From: JBFMFH01 sp040752275
Lineage (GTDB): Bacteria > Acidobacteriota > Vicinamibacteria > Vicinamibacterales > JAKQTR01
DNA length: 14,778 nucleotides
NCBI GenBank assembly: GCA_040752275.1
Contig: JBFMFH010000110.1
Location: forward strand, 1 to 14,778
Reading direction: 5' to 3'
Shown here: positions 6,322-13,762 of the stretch, piece by piece
How positions within the stretch are numbered: position 1 is the stretch's first letter
Layout of the letters: each line of letters begins with the position of its first letter
Notes under the pieces: model-generated
What the model saw: the letters and a program-made list of their open reading frames with translations, nothing else
What the model was told of the DNA's origin: nothing
Database searches by the model: none
Position numbers and translations under genes: made by a program

Positions 6322-9222
6322 TCACTTCTCCGGCAGCAGCGTCACCCTCACGTAGTTGCCCGTGTCGAGGTGGCGGCGCGCGGCGCCCCGAATGGCCGAT
6401 GCCGTCAGCGTGTTGTACCGCATGGGCATACCGTAGAAGACGCTCAGATCCTCCCCGTCCCTGTAGGCGGCGGAGATGGCCGCGACCAGGCGGCCGTTCT
6501 GGGCCAGCGTGGTCTCATGACTCCGGAACAGCGCCTGCCGCGCGTCGTCCACCTCGCGGGCGTCCGGGCCGCCGGCCTTCAACGCCTCGATCTCGGCGAA
6601 CAACGCCTTGACGAGCTCATCGACTCGATCGGGCGCGCACCCGAACTCGAGTGCCACGCTGTAGCGTGGTTCCGGGACTCGGGTCGCCCGTGCTTCGACC
6701 TGCACGCCGTAGGTGCCGCCGAGCCCCTCGCGCAGCTTCTCGCGCAGGCGGGTTTCGAGCACGATGCCGAGGGCATCGAGCGCAACGCGGCTGGCGACGT
6801 CGGCGTCCATCAACCCGGTAAAGACGATCCCCACTTGGCCCTTGGGTTCGATGCCCTTGCGGACGACCCGTTCGACGACGCCGGATGGCGGCACGACGCC
6901 GGTGTTCTTCCAGCTTTCCTTCCGGCGGATCGACGGGAGCGAGCCCAGGTACTGTTCGACCAGGGGCTTGATGGTCACGAGATCGAAATTGCCGGCCAAC
7001 ACGAAGGTGAAGTCACTGGCATCTGCGAAACGGTCCTTGTAGAACGCAAAGGACTTCTGCAGGTTCATCTCGCCGACGAGCTCAGGCGTCAGCGGTCGGG
7101 CCCGGAAGTGGTTCTGCGCGAGCGTCGCGTCGAGTGTCTGCCTGAACACGTACTCCGGGCTGACCTGCCGGCTGGCGAGCACCGTCTTCATCTGGTCGGT
7201 GTACACCTTGAAGATGGTCGCATCGGCGCGCGGCTGGGTGAACGTGAGGTAGATGAGCTGGAACATCGTCTCCAGGTCTTTCGGAGACGCACCGCCCGCG
7301 AGCCCCTCCTCCGACTCGTCGATGAAGGCCTCGACGGCCCCGGCCTTGCCGGCCAGCGCGTTGCGGAGCTGGATGGCGTCGAAGGCCCCCAGCCCGCCGG
7401 CGCCGATGACCTGGCCGGCCGTCATGGCGGCCACATAATCGGCGTCCGCCGCGAGCGACGTACCGCCGGGGCTGGTCGCGCGGAAGACCACCTCGTCCTG
7501 CTTGAAGTCCGTGGGTTGCAGGACCACCCGGACGCCGTTCGAAAGCTGCCATTCCGTCAGCCCAAACACGCTCCTCGTCGTCTCCTTCACGATCGTCCCG
7601 GGCTCGGGCGCCCGATCGAGCAGCGGCTTGTCCGACGCGGCATCGACATAGGGCCGGATGTCCCGCTCGGAGGCGCCTTTGATGACCGCGGCGAGCATGG
7701 GCTCGGACGGCGCGGCCACGTCCGGCCGCACCGGCGCGTTCACCAGTACGACACGGCTGCCGCCCGCCCAGTCCTTCGCCACCTGGTTGATCTCGGCGAG
7801 GGTGATCTCGGGGATGAAGCGGCGCACCAGCCCGTACTCGTAGGTGATCCCCGGGATGGGTTCCTTCTGGGCGAAGTTCCGGATGAACTCGGCGGCGAGA
7901 TCCGCCGACTCCTCCTTGTCGCGCTCGGCGTACGCACTCTCGTAGAGCCGCAGCGTCTCGACTCTGGCCCGCTCCAGCTCGGTGTCGCTGAACCCGAAAC
8001 GCGCCGCCCGCAGAGACTCGGTGACGAGGGCATCGAGGCCTCGCTCGATCCCGTCCTCGTTCACGAGCGCCATGAGGGCCGCCGCTTCCTTGGTCCGCAC
8101 GAACAGGCCGCGGGAGGTTCCCGCCCGCAGGAACGGCGGGTTCGCCCGCAGCGTCAGCTCCTGCAGCCGCGCGTTCATCATCGTCGTATAGAGGCGCTCC
8201 ACGTGCATCTGGCGGTAGGCGCCGATGGTTGTCTGATCGCGCAGCGGGAGCATGTTGTAGATGCCGGCGGTCGTGGCGGTGGCCTCGGGGTCGGTGGCGA
8301 TGGCGTAGAGCGTCTCCGGGTGATCGGGAACCTGGAATTCCGGTCTCGGCCTCAGCGTCGCGGGCACCGGAATCCGCCCGAAGGCGTTCTTGATGAGCGC
8401 CTCGACGTCCGACGGATTGAAGTCGCCCACCGCGATGACGGCCATCAGATCGGGCCGGTACCAGTCCCTGTAGAAGCGCTTGAGGGCATCTGGCGAGAAT
8501 CGTTCCAGCGACTCCTTGGTCCCGATGGGCAGGCGCTCCGCGTAGCGCGAGCGCTTCAGGAGGATCGGCGACTGCACGTCCTGCATTCTGGCGTCGGCCC
8601 CGCGCCCCTGCCGCCATTCTTCGACGATGACGCCGCGTTCCTTGTCGATGGCGTCCGCCTCGAACGAGAGCTGGTGGGCCACGTCCCCGAGGAACAGGAA
8701 CGCCTTCCGCATCGCCTCCGCGTTGTCGGTCGGGACGTGGAGCATGTACACCGTCTCGTCGAAGCTGGTGTTGGCGTTGACGCCCGGCCCAAGCCGCATG
8801 CCGATCGATTCCATGAACTTCACCAGATCCTGCTTCGGGAAGTTCGCACTCCCATTGAAGGCCATGTGCTCGACGAAGTGCGCCAGCCCGAGCTGGTCGT
8901 CGTCTTCGACCACGGAACCGACGTTGACGGCCAGGCGCAGCTCCGCGCGGCGGAAGGGACGGTTGTTGACGCGGATGTAGTAACGCAGGCCGTTCGGCAG
9001 ATAGCCGATCTTGATGCGCGGATCGACAGGAACGGGCTGGTCCAGTGGCGCGTTGAGCGCGGGATTGTCGGCAGGCTGGCCCTGGGGCGCCGACTGCAAA
9101 CCGTGTGGAGCTGCCCCGCTCTTGCCCGGGACTGGTACCGGGGTTCGCGCGTGCGCCGGAGCAAGTCCGGCGAGAAGAAGGAGGAAGACGAATGCGGCGC
9201 CGATCCTGATGCGAACGGTCAT
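6322..9222 (-). CDS. Exported M16 zinc metalloprotease (PqqL-like, two M16 halves)
   Basis: The 966-residue protein starts with a signal peptide (hydrophobic 8-22, cleavage likely after AHA at 23-25) and a Pro/Gln-rich linker. The first M16 domain has the inverted zinc motif HFVEH (His115, Glu118 catalytic, His119). The third zinc ligand is a glutamate in VIVEEW (Glu201 or Glu202). The second half, from about residue 540, has the M16 fold signature (LSNGVRVVLQPT) but AGQVIGAGGLGAF where HxxEH would be, so it is the non-catalytic half usual in this family. Length and layout resemble Escherichia coli PqqL, a periplasmic protease of about 930 residues. It probably degrades peptides in the periplasm. 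ATG 9222 is preceded by AAGGGAG. It lies 63 nt after the DinB-like gene and could be co-transcribed with it. Confidence 0.93.
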   Translation of the reverse strand: MTVRIRIGAAFVFLLLLAGLAPAHARTPVPVPGKSGAAPHGLQSAPQGQPADNPALNAPLDQPVPVDPRIKIGYLPNGLRYYIRVNNRPFRRAELRLAVNVGSVVEDDDQLGLAHFVEHMAFNGSANFPKQDLVKFMESIGMRLGPGVNANTSFDETVYMLHVPTDNAEAMRKAFLFLGDVAHQLSFEADAIDKERGVIVEEWRQGRGADARMQDVQSPILLKRSRYAERLPIGTKESLERFSPDALKRFYRDWYRPDLMAVIAVGDFNPSDVEALIKNAFGRIPVPATLRPRPEFQVPDHPETLYAIATDPEATATTAGIYNMLPLRDQTTIGAYRQMHVERLYTTMMNARLQELTLRANPPFLRAGTSRGLFVRTKEAAALMALVNEDGIERGLDALVTESLRAARFGFSDTELERARVETLRLYESAYAERDKEESADLAAEFIRNFAQKEPIPGITYEYGLVRRFIPEITLAEINQVAKDWAGGSRVVLVNAPVRPDVAAPSEPMLAAVIKGASERDIRPYVDAASDKPLLDRAPEPGTIVKETTRSVFGLTEWQLSNGVRVVLQPTDFKQDEVVFRATSPGGTSLAADADYVAAMTAGQVIGAGGLGAFDAIQLRNALAGKAGAVEAFIDESEEGLAGGASPKDLETMFQLIYLTFTQPRADATIFKVYTDQMKTVLASRQVSPEYVFRQTLDATLAQNHFRARPLTPELVGEMNLQKSFAFYKDRFADASDFTFVLAGNFDLVTIKPLVEQYLGSLPSIRRKESWKNTGVVPPSGVVERVVRKGIEPKGQVGIVFTGLMDADVASRVALDALGIVLETRLREKLREGLGGTYGVQVEARATRVPEPRYSVALEFGCAPDRVDELVKALFAEIEALKAGGPDAREVDDARQALFRSHETTLAQNGRLVAAISAAYRDGEDLSVFYGMPMRYNTLTASAIRGAARRHLDTGNYVRVTLLPEK

Positions 9223-9285
9223 GATGCTCCCTTGCGCCTGCCGGCCACCTTGAGCCTCCAGGCGCCGCCGACCCCTGTGATCGGG

Positions 9286-9801
9286 TCAATACCCTATTGG
9301 ACGATCATGGGTGGTCCGGCGGCCGTCGTCAAGGAAGCGTGCCTGACGCAGCCTTCCATCCGGTGCAGCGTCGAACAGGCTCAAGTCGTTCCGCAGCGCT
9401 CCAAGGCGCTCGGTGTCGTTGGCGAGCATGTGGGCCACGATGTCCGCGACGGTCACGCGACCGAGACCGCCCAGCGTTGCCGAGGCCGAGAGGTCGGCGG
9501 CTGAGCACAGGTCGAGGAACTCCAGTGTGGCGCGCCGGGCGCGGTTGAATGCCACAACTGGATCCTCGGTCCCGCACGCGGGCCAGGCGGGCGAATCGTC
9601 CGCGAATCCCCGGTTGGGGAGGGCTGACGAAAACGCCTGATGCCAGCCGTGCTCGGCCGACGCAAGACCCGCGGCGGTCTGCGTGACGGCAGCAACCGCA
9701 GCCCCGCCGCGCCCTGCCGACTGGGCCGCGAGCGCCGAGAGCCGGTTCAACGACTCCGCGAGCCCCTTGATCTGCAACAGGCACTCGAGTAGGTCAGCCA
9801 T
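9286..9801 (-). CDS. DinB-like four-helix protein (putative metal-dependent or thiol-dependent enzyme family)
   Basis: The 171-residue protein looks like the DinB/YfiT four-helix-bundle superfamily. Evidence is a helical N-terminus with SAEHGWHQAF (His near residues 53-56) and, near the C-terminus, the typical DinB-style helix TVADIVAHMLANDTERLGAL, where H...D...R stands in place of the common H...D...H. Proteins of this superfamily often bind a divalent metal through three histidines and include mycothiol- or bacillithiol-dependent transferases, but many have no known role. The third histidine is not obvious, so metal binding is doubtful. ATG 9801 is chosen because GGAG lies 8-9 bases upstream and the helical domain begins there. 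A longer in-frame opening upstream would overlap the divergent flavoprotein gene. Function not established. Confidence 0.6.
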   Translation of the reverse strand: MADLLECLLQIKGLAESLNRLSALAAQSAGRGGAAVAAVTQTAAGLASAEHGWHQAFSSALPNRGFADDSPAWPACGTEDPVVAFNRARRATLEFLDLCSAADLSASATLGGLGRVTVADIVAHMLANDTERLGALRNDLSLFDAAPDGRLRQARFLDDGRRTTHDRPIGY

Positions 9802-9927
9802 GGAACGACTCCAGTTGGGCATCGTACAACCATCCTGGCAGGTCTGGCCGTCCTCGTGCCCGCTGAGATCTTCAGGCCCGACGCGGATCTCGAGGACGAG
9901 TGGGCGCTGGCGATCTGAGGAGACCAC
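9802..9927. other. Divergent intergenic region between the DinB-like and flavoprotein genes
   Basis: These 126 bases separate two divergently transcribed genes, so promoters for both should lie here. I could not find a -35/-10 pair of convincing quality on either strand. The right end holds the ribosome site GAGGAG for the plus-strand gene. Confidence 0.4.
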
Positions 9928-11121
9928 ATGCCCATCGTCGTTCACCTGTACACTGTCTGTGCTATGGCCGGTTCGTACGATGTCGTGGTTGCCGGCGCCG
10001 GTCCTGCCGGCAGTCTCGCGGCCTATCACCTGGCCCGGGCGGGTTACTGCGTCCTGCTCGTCGAGCGCGAGCACCTGCCCCGTTACAAGCCGTGCGGCGG
10101 CGGCGTGACCCTGAAGAGTCTGCGCGAGCTGCCGTTTCCCATCGACGATGTGGTCGAACGGGACGTGTGCGAAGCCGAGATCCGGTTTGGAGCCGACCGT
10201 GTGATCCGCGCGCGCGGCGAGAGGGTCGGCACGATGGTGATGCGGTCGGCGTTCGATGCGGGCCTCGCCCGCAGGGCCGTCGAGGCCGGGGCCGAGCTCT
10301 GCGAGGGGGTGCGTGTTCGGGCAGTCAGGCGGCCGGCCGGAGGTCGCATCGCCGTCGAGACAACTGCCGGTGAGTTCCGGGCTCGATGCGTCATCGGCGC
10401 TGACGGGGCGAACAGCGTTGTCGCGATGTGTTGCGGTCTCGGGCAGCAGCGCGAGTGGGGAATCGCCATCGAGGCGGAAATCGACCTGCCGCTAGGCCGG
10501 ACGCCCGAGCCCCTCGTCGTCTTCGACTTCCGCGCGGTTCCTGGCGGGTACGCCTACGTGTTTCCGAAGGCGCGCCACTCCTCGGTCGGCGTCTACACGA
10601 TACGGCCATCGCTTCCGCAGTTGCGGGCATGCCTCGACGCGTACATCCAGGGCACTCCTGCTCTTCGGGACGGCGTCGTGCGCACGTGTGTCGGGCACAA
10701 GGTGCCACTCGGGCGCGTCTCCGGTCCGCTGCATCGGGACGGCGTACTGCTCGCGGGAGATGCGGCCGGGCTGGGTGACCCCCTGTGGGGCGAAGGGATC
10801 TTCTTCGCGCTCCGGAGCGGGCGGATTGCTGCCGAGGTCGTCAACGCCGCCTTCGAACGGGCCGGCGCCGGAGTCGTTCCCCGACTGTCCGACTACGACA
10901 CGCGAATCCGCCGGGAGCTTGCGGGCGACCTCCGGTACGCGCGCGCGTTCGCGAGGTTCTTCTACCGGTTCCCGCGCGGGCGCGCGGCCTCTCTGGCACG
11001 AGACCCGCTGCTCGCCCAGGGCATGATGGACATCCTCCGGGGCCAGTGTTCGTACCGACGCTTCGTGCCGATGGTCCTACGCCGCCTGCCGGCTCTGCTC
11101 GCCAGCCGAGTGACAGCCTGA
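9928..11121 (+). CDS. Geranylgeranyl-reductase-family FAD-dependent oxidoreductase
   Basis: The 397-residue protein has the dinucleotide-binding motif VVVAGAGPAGSLAAYHLARA (FAD ADP-moiety, glycines at 23-28). Next comes YKPCGGGVT (about 53-61), the Cys-Gly-rich signature of geranylgeranyl reductases, and then the second FAD motif GDAAGLGDPLWGEGIFFAL (from Gly277). Enzymes of this family reduce double bonds in isoprenoid chains of lipids, quinones or chlorophyll side chains; in a non-phototroph the likely targets are menaquinone or polyprenyl groups. The exact substrate is unknown. ATG 9928 is chosen because GAGGAG stands 6-7 bases upstream. The alternative ATG at 9964 starts nearer the flavin motif (MAGSYDVVV), as most relatives do, but has no ribosome site. 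The gene ends 22 bases before the convergent site-2 protease gene. Confidence 0.88.
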   Translation: MPIVVHLYTVCAMAGSYDVVVAGAGPAGSLAAYHLARAGYCVLLVEREHLPRYKPCGGGVTLKSLRELPFPIDDVVERDVCEAEIRFGADRVIRARGERVGTMVMRSAFDAGLARRAVEAGAELCEGVRVRAVRRPAGGRIAVETTAGEFRARCVIGADGANSVVAMCCGLGQQREWGIAIEAEIDLPLGRTPEPLVVFDFRAVPGGYAYVFPKARHSSVGVYTIRPSLPQLRACLDAYIQGTPALRDGVVRTCVGHKVPLGRVSGPLHRDGVLLAGDAAGLGDPLWGEGIFFALRSGRIAAEVVNAAFERAGAGVVPRLSDYDTRIRRELAGDLRYARAFARFFYRFPRGRAASLARDPLLAQGMMDILRGQCSYRRFVPMVLRRLPALLASRVTA

Positions 11122-11143
11122 CCCGCCGGCCTCGCCTGTGATG

Positions 11144-12262
11144 CTACGACGCCATTAGGTCCCGCGCGTGCGATGGCGCCGCCCGGCTGCCGCCGAGCGC
11201 AGCCTGGATGGCGACGAACTCTCCAACGTTGTCCATGGTCAACAGTCCGACGATGTGGCCGCCCCGCACGACCGGCATCGTGCGGCAGGCGCACTCCTGG
11301 AGTTGCTGCATGGCCGACTCCAGCATGTCGAGGGCGTCGACGACGCGGAAGCTCGTCTGCATCACGGTGCCGACCTGCACGTTCTGGCCCTGCGCCGAGA
11401 GGGTCGAGAACAGATCGCCTCGCGTCAGAATGCCGACCAGGCGGCCCTCGTCCACCACCGGAAAGTCGTGCTGCGAGCCGGCGAGAATCAGGTCGACGGC
11501 GTGCCGGACCGGGTCTGCGGACGAAAGTGTGCGGTAGTCGGTGATCATGGCCCGGTTCACGGGAATACCGCTCAGCGCCGACCTCATCTGCACCACGCTG
11601 GCCTCCTGGGTGGCGCCAATCCACACGAACAGCGCGATGAAGAGCAGGAACGGATTGCTGAACAGCCCCGCGAAGCCGAAGAGGAACGCCATTCCCTGCC
11701 CAACGTGAGCGGCGACTTGAGTCGCGCGGGTGTACTCCATGCGCGAGGCGAGCACGGCACGCAGAACGCGTCCGCCGTCCATCGGGAACGCGGGGAGCAG
11801 GTTGAAGCCGACGAGGAACACGTTGACCAGCATCAACCGCTCGAGGAACGAGCCCCGCGCGACCTCGACATCCGTCACCGGCGCCGCGGCATTGGTCACG
11901 AACAGCCACGCGAAGATAGCGGCGGCAATCACGACGTTGACGGCGGGCCCGGCCAGCGCGACCCAGAACTCCTGGCGCGGGTCCTCGGGCATCTTGGCGA
12001 GGCGTGCCACGCCTCCGATGGGCAGCAGCGTGATGTCCCTGGTCTTGATGCCGTACCGGCGGGCGGTCAGGGCGTGACCGTATTCGTGCGCCACGACGCA
12101 GGCGAACAGCGCAACGATGAACCCCACGCCAGAGACCACGGCGGCGAGGCTCTGACCTTCCTGCCAGTAGACCAGGGCCACCCAGCCCAGCAGCAGCAGG
12201 AACGTGGCGTGCATGTAGACGCCAATGCCGGCGAATTCACCGATCTTCCAGGACCACTTCAC
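11144..12262 (-). CDS. Site-2 protease family (M50) membrane metalloprotease with C-terminal CBS pair
   Basis: This 372-residue polytopic membrane protein carries the zinc motif HEYGH (His59, Glu60, His63) in a transmembrane helix. The second active-site element NLLPAFPMDGGR (154-165) supplies the third ligand, Asp162. Several hydrophobic helices span about 17-220. Two CBS domains follow (about 240-290 and 300-355, with FPVVDEGRLVGILTRGDLF and MPVVRGGHIVGLLTMDNV), which in relatives bind adenine nucleotides and may gate the protease. Site-2 proteases cleave membrane-embedded substrates such as anti-sigma factors. GTG 12262 is chosen over ATG 12316 because GGAGGT sits 8 bases ahead of it and the product then begins MKWSWKIG, the usual N-terminus of this subgroup. 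The substrate is unknown and no anti-sigma factor gene is adjacent. Confidence 0.92.
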   Translation of the reverse strand: MKWSWKIGEFAGIGVYMHATFLLLLGWVALVYWQEGQSLAAVVSGVGFIVALFACVVAHEYGHALTARRYGIKTRDITLLPIGGVARLAKMPEDPRQEFWVALAGPAVNVVIAAAIFAWLFVTNAAAPVTDVEVARGSFLERLMLVNVFLVGFNLLPAFPMDGGRVLRAVLASRMEYTRATQVAAHVGQGMAFLFGFAGLFSNPFLLFIALFVWIGATQEASVVQMRSALSGIPVNRAMITDYRTLSSADPVRHAVDLILAGSQHDFPVVDEGRLVGILTRGDLFSTLSAQGQNVQVGTVMQTSFRVVDALDMLESAMQQLQECACRTMPVVRGGHIVGLLTMDNVGEFVAIQAALGGSRAAPSHARDLMAS

Positions 12263-12400
12263 GAGTTCGGACCTCCAGCTCTGCTCATTTGACGCCAAAA
12301 TGGCCCGTGAGGTCACGCGGCAGGCGCTCCTGCCCGAGGGCGACGGCGTGCAGAAGCGGAGGAGAGTGCGGATTCCAGGCGAGGACGGGCGATAGGGCGC
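12263..12400. other. Intergenic region between barrel protein and site-2 protease genes
   Basis: These 138 bases follow the barrel gene stop. A perfect 6-bp inverted repeat, GGCAGG/CCTGCC with a 4-base loop, lies at 12319-12334 but has no T-run after it. The only AT-rich patch is CCATTTTGGCGTCAAAT on the minus strand near 12285-12306, close to the protease start. I could not call a promoter there. Confidence 0.35.
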
Positions 12401-13762
12401 TCAAAGCCGGTAGGTCAGCCCGGCGAGAAATCGAAACTCCGTATAGGCATCGTCTCGTGTGTGGTCGACGTTGAGCACGAGCGACATCGACCTGGTCAGA
12501 TGCACCAGAGCGGAACCTCCGAGGCGCCGGGTCTGGGGCCGAGTCTCGATGGTGATCCCCGCAGTCTGGACGTAATGGAGAATGGAGAGGGAGGTCGTGT
12601 ACTCGCCGGACACGTAGCACTTCGACCCGACGCTGCGTCCGACAGAGACAAACCAAGAATCGTACGACGCCCGCGGTGGACGGTTGTACCGATGGTCGGA
12701 GACGTTGACGTCGATCCCCGTACCGAACAGGTTCGACGAGAACACGCCGAACGTGATCCGATCCACCGGGTCCGTGTCAGTGTCGTTCGTGTCCAGGCCG
12801 TAGCCGGCGAAAACCCGGAGTCCCCTAACGATCTCGACCGTCACCCGAGCGCTGGCCGATTCGTACAGATAACCTTCGAGGGCCTTGGACGTCACCGGAC
12901 GGCCGTGCAGGATCTCGTCGGTGATCGTGCGAGCATCGATGGACCGTCCTCGGTGGTAGGTCACTTGCACGTCGAAGGCGCGACTCGGAGATACCCTGGT
13001 GTTGGCGAAGAAGTAGGTCAACCCACCGCTTCCCTGGCCGCCAGGGCCGGCGAGATCAACCTCCGCCGCCTGGTACAGGAAGAGCGACTGTCTCACCGGG
13101 ATGTAGTTGGTGAACGTGACGACTGACCGCTCGGTGAGACTGCCGTTGCGGACATTCACGTACCCGAGGACGTGCTTCCGCGCGCCGTCGCCGTCGAGTG
13201 CGACGTACCCGCCGTACTTCCTGATGCCTGATACGTAGCCGGCCCTGAGAATCCGAGGCTCGACGCCTCCGAACGCACCGATCCGCCAGCGGGAGCCTCT
13301 CACCTCAGGGCTCCGCCGGTATTCGACGAGCCCTCCGCCGACCGATCCCAGCGCGCCCAGGTCGTTCAGCCACATCTGGCCCCCCTTGACCAGCAGGCGG
13401 CCGCCCGCGAAGCGCCGGGCGACGTATGCGTCGTAGATGGACACACGAGGATCCCGTTCCTCGGAAGAGGGATAGGCGCCGAACCGCCCGTCGAATCGGT
13501 ATTCGAAGCCCGCGTCCTCACGCCGTGAGGACTCCGCCGCAATCGTTGTCACCAACTCGCTGAACGTGCTCGTCGACCCGTCGCTGGACGTGGTCGCCGC
13601 CCCCTGAGCGAAGAAGGACACGCGCGCCCACCGCGGGAGTGCCGCCGACGCCTGGGGAGTGCCGGACTGGGCAAAGGCACACGGGACACCGGCCAGGCCG
13701 GCGAGCAGCAGGCTGCCCCAGATCAGGAGCAGTCGTCGAATCGGGGTCGTGTTCGTCATCAT
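12401..13762 (-). CDS. Outer-membrane beta-barrel protein, porin partner of the multiheme cytochrome
   Basis: The 453-residue protein has a clear signal peptide (basic start, hydrophobic 11-25, probable cleavage after AFA at 29-31). The mature chain alternates polar and hydrophobic residues, with many aromatic-rich strands (WARVSFFAQG, GFEYRFDGRF, RISGW-type turns, YDSWFVSVGRSV) and ends in a strand TEFRFLAGLTYRL. This is the pattern of a barrel of perhaps 16-20 strands. It is the length of Geobacter OmbB-type porins rather than the much longer MtrB. Its ATG overlaps the stop of the multiheme cytochrome gene (ATGA, 13762-13759), with only a weak GGGGAA ahead, so translation is probably coupled. 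By analogy with known porin-cytochrome complexes it may form the sheath around a haem chain across the outer membrane; that is inference. No direct homologue can be named from sequence alone. Confidence 0.8.
   Translation of the reverse strand: MMTNTTPIRRLLLIWGSLLLAGLAGVPCAFAQSGTPQASAALPRWARVSFFAQGAATTSSDGSTSTFSELVTTIAAESSRREDAGFEYRFDGRFGAYPSSEERDPRVSIYDAYVARRFAGGRLLVKGGQMWLNDLGALGSVGGGLVEYRRSPEVRGSRWRIGAFGGVEPRILRAGYVSGIRKYGGYVALDGDGARKHVLGYVNVRNGSLTERSVVTFTNYIPVRQSLFLYQAAEVDLAGPGGQGSGGLTYFFANTRVSPSRAFDVQVTYHRGRSIDARTITDEILHGRPVTSKALEGYLYESASARVTVEIVRGLRVFAGYGLDTNDTDTDPVDRITFGVFSSNLFGTGIDVNVSDHRYNRPPRASYDSWFVSVGRSVGSKCYVSGEYTTSLSILHYVQTAGITIETRPQTRRLGGSALVHLTRSMSLVLNVDHTRDDAYTEFRFLAGLTYRL

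Noticed and set aside
7082..9289. A 735-codon same-strand frame overlapping the M16 protease gene
   Set aside because: The translation is Arg/Gly/Ala-rich and domainless, a frame-shifted shadow of the protease.
6370..9504. A 1044-codon open frame on the plus strand opposite the M16 protease gene
   Set aside because: It is antisense to a gene with a signal peptide, HxxEH motif and full family length. Its translation is rich in Arg, His, Gly and Leu with no recognisable domain. Long antisense openness is expected where third positions are nearly all G/C.
9793..9918. Plus-strand frame ending in a protein-like stretch (EIFRPDADLEDEWALAI, stop at 9916-9918) just before the flavoprotein gene
   Set aside because: There is no usable start with a ribosome site, and a TAG closes the frame at 9790. 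At most it is a gene remnant; it could be chance.
11122..11143. Bidirectional terminator between the convergent flavoprotein and site-2 protease genes
   Set aside because: The gap is 22 bases, and neither it nor the adjoining coding ends shows a clear stem followed by a T-run.
12319..12334. Inverted repeat GGCAGG/CCTGCC as a terminator after the barrel gene
   Set aside because: The stem is only 6 bp and no T-run follows on the minus strand, so intrinsic termination is not supported.
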